This document shows positions 5,774 to 6,939 of a stretch of DNA of 6,939 bases, in pieces; within the stretch, counting starts at the first letter, position 1, and every line of letters begins with the position of its first letter. Under the pieces are notes generated by a model. It had not been told where the DNA came from and did no database searches. It worked only from the letters and a program-made list of their open reading frames with translations. Both the position numbers and the translations under genes were made by a program. The DNA is from Phenylobacterium sp. (lineage in GTDB: Bacteria; Pseudomonadota; Alphaproteobacteria; Caulobacterales; Caulobacteraceae): contig JANXXA010000475.1 of assembly GCA_025350885.1 (NCBI GenBank), positions 1 through 6,939 of the forward strand, given 5' to 3'.

Positions 5774-6808
5774 GCCAGAAACACTTCGCCTTTGATCGCG
5801 GTCCTGGTCCTCCTCTGCGCGGCGCCCGCCTCCGCGGCCGGCCTGAAGGCCACCCCGGACACCCTGTGGACCGTCGTCAAGGCCGCCCATCCCGGAGATG
5901 TCGTGCTGATGGCGCCCGGCGCCTATCCGCCAGTCGCGCTGAACGCCATGGTTTTCGCCGCTCCGGGGATCACCCTGCGCCCAGCCGACTCCTCGCGCCC
6001 GCCGGTGCTCGCCAGCCTGACCTTAAACGGCAGCCAGGGCGTGCGGATCAGCGGCCTGGAGATCGACTACACCGGAACCGGATTCGGGGTGACCATCGCC
6101 GGCAGTGCGCGGATCCATGCCGAGGCCCTCAACATTCACAGCAAGCCGGGCACCTACGGCGGCAACGGCCTGCTGTTCCGCGACGCCAGCGATGTGTCGA
6201 TCGTCAATTCCGAAGTCCATGACCTGGGCACCGGCATCAGTCACATCGACAGCGCAGGCGTGCTGATCTCGGGCAACGTCGTCCACGCGATCCAGTCCGA
6301 CGGGATCCGCGGCGGCGGCTCCTCGAGCCTCGAGATCTCGCATAACCTGCTTTACGATTTCAATCCGCAGCCGACCGACCACCCAGACGCTATTCAGCTC
6401 TGGGCCACCAAGGCCAATCCGCGACCTGGCCCGATTCGCATTACCGACAACGTCGTGGTCCGGGCGCCCGGCCAGCGGCCTCAGTCGCAAGGCATATTCG
6501 GCGGGGGTGCGCACGACATGACCATATCCGGCAACATGCTGCTGGGAACGATGTTCAACGGGATCAGCGTCGCCGATGTGCAGACGGCGATCATCGACCA
6601 CAATTTTGTCCAGGGATTCAAGGATATGTGGTCGGGGATCAATATCCGCAACGCCGATGGCGTCGACGTTCACGACAACTTCGCCAATTCGGTAAACCTG
6701 GATCCGCAGGCCACGCATGTGTCGCAAGCCCGCAACGGCACGCTGCCTATGGCCAATGTCGTCGATCCCCGCCAGCTCGACCGGTGGTCCGCCGCCCGCC
6801 GCAAATGA
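5771..6808 (+). CDS. Exported right-handed parallel beta-helix protein
   Basis: A 345-residue protein with an N-terminal signal peptide: short basic start, hydrophobic core at 7-16, and a likely cut after ASA (20-22). It should be periplasmic or secreted. The mature part has an opening strand region (DTLWTVVKAAHPGDVVLMAPG) typical of pectate-lyase-like beta-helices. Repeated coils of about 22 residues follow with regular G-N/D-V patterns, for example GVRISGLEID (90-99), DVSIVNSEVHDL (141-152), GVLISGNVVHAI (163-174), SLEISHNLLYDF (186-197), PIRITDNVVV (221-230), DMTISGNMLLG (249-259) and GVDVHDNFANSV (297-308). The DHPDAIQLW stretch (203-211) is the strongest candidate for a metal or catalytic site. 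Such folds occur in polysaccharide lyases, hydrolases and mannuronan-type epimerases such as AlgG, so action on a surface polysaccharide is plausible. The enzyme class cannot be set from the sequence. It lies after a 147-bp gap with its own ribosome site, so it is probably transcribed separately. Confidence 0.88.
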   Translation: MARNTSPLIAVLVLLCAAPASAAGLKATPDTLWTVVKAAHPGDVVLMAPGAYPPVALNAMVFAAPGITLRPADSSRPPVLASLTLNGSQGVRISGLEIDYTGTGFGVTIAGSARIHAEALNIHSKPGTYGGNGLLFRDASDVSIVNSEVHDLGTGISHIDSAGVLISGNVVHAIQSDGIRGGGSSSLEISHNLLYDFNPQPTDHPDAIQLWATKANPRPGPIRITDNVVVRAPGQRPQSQGIFGGGAHDMTISGNMLLGTMFNGISVADVQTAIIDHNFVQGFKDMWSGINIRNADGVDVHDNFANSVNLDPQATHVSQARNGTLPMANVVDPRQLDRWSAARRK

Positions 6809-6822
6809 CCCGGCGCGGGGGA

Positions 6823-6866
6823 CGGCGCCAGGGCGCCGAACTCGAGTTAACAGAACCCAATTTTTT
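6823..6866 (+). terminator. Hairpin and downstream T run, weak terminator candidate
   Basis: CGGCGC (6823-6828) pairs with GCGCCG (6833-6838) around a CAGG tetraloop, 15 bases after the beta-helix stop codon. A 10-base palindrome AACTCGAGTT (6839-6848) follows, and a T6 run sits at 6861-6866. The T run is 22 bases beyond the GC-rich stem, too far for a standard intrinsic terminator, so transcription may end here by another route or by the combined structure. Confidence 0.4.
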
Positions 6867-6876
6867 CCTGTCATCC

Positions 6877-6938
6877 CGGCGCTCCCCTATCCACCCCCTT
6901 TGGGGGTGGATCGCGAAGCGAGGGGGGCCGATGCGCCG
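6877..6938. repeat. Nested palindromic element, REP-like
   Basis: CGGCGC (6877-6882) pairs with GCGCCG (6933-6938) as an outer stem. CCCCT (6884-6888) can pair with AGGGG (6921-6925). Inside is a perfect 10-bp stem, ATCCACCCCC (6889-6898) with GGGGGTGGAT (6902-6911), closed by a TTT loop. Next to it, TCGC-GAA-GCGA (6911-6921) can form a second small hairpin that competes for bases 6911 and 6921. The whole can fold as a branched structure. Position in a non-coding gap and the C-run/G-run plus TCGCGAAGCGA pattern fit dispersed palindromic repeats of GC-rich alphaproteobacteria. That it is repeated elsewhere in the genome is an assumption. The element may continue past the window edge. Confidence 0.55.
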
Positions 6939-6939
6939 A

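Noticed and set aside
5771..5818. Lipoprotein signal around C16 of the beta-helix protein
   Set aside because: The residues before the cysteine are V-L-L, not a small residue at -1, and a good signal peptidase I site (ASA) follows at 20-22.
6809..6939. Possible small gene or RNA gene in the final 131 bases
   Set aside because: No start with a ribosome site and no tRNA-like cloverleaf with expected conserved bases was found. Only hairpins, a T run and the palindromic element are visible.

Overview
The window is GC-rich, gene-dense DNA, all coding on the + strand. It has short or overlapping gene junctions and GTG and TTG starts. Together these suggest a high-GC alphaproteobacterium. Caulobacterales (Caulobacter/Phenylobacterium type) is my best guess, but it rests on overall style and not on a marker gene.

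Positions 1-5623 look like one operon for making an unusual acyl group and attaching it to a cell-surface acceptor. It opens with the C-terminal end of an FkbH-family protein (1-479); this family takes a glyceryl unit from 1,3-bisphosphoglycerate and loads it on an acyl carrier protein. Next come a class I SAM methyltransferase (476-1423), an MBOAT O-acyltransferase of the AlgI/DltB type (1437-2999), a membrane-anchored SGNH-like protein resembling DltD/AlgJ/AlgX in layout (3005-4036), a small VOC (glyoxalase/epimerase-fold) protein (4033-4434), and an acyltransferase-3 family membrane protein (4460-5623). Gaps are 25 bp or less, and two junctions are ATGA overlaps.

The arrangement parallels the Dlt D-alanylation pathway (carrier-loading enzyme, carrier, MBOAT, membrane esterase-like protein), with FkbH in place of the adenylating enzyme DltA. 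My central hypothesis is that glycerate, probably O-methylated and perhaps epimerised while on a carrier, is moved across the inner membrane onto a glycan or other surface acceptor. The carrier protein and the FkbH catalytic (HAD) half would lie upstream of the window. No PKS or NRPS module is visible.

After a 147-bp gap holding GC-rich hairpins and a perfect 9-bp inverted repeat, a separate gene (5771-6808, TTG start behind a clear AGGAG) encodes an exported right-handed beta-helix protein, possibly a polysaccharide lyase or epimerase. MBOAT, SGNH and beta-helix proteins also occur together in alginate loci, so a role on the same surface polymer is plausible but unproven. The last 130 bp are non-coding. 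They hold a short hairpin, a T6 run and a nested palindromic element that looks like a dispersed REP-type repeat.
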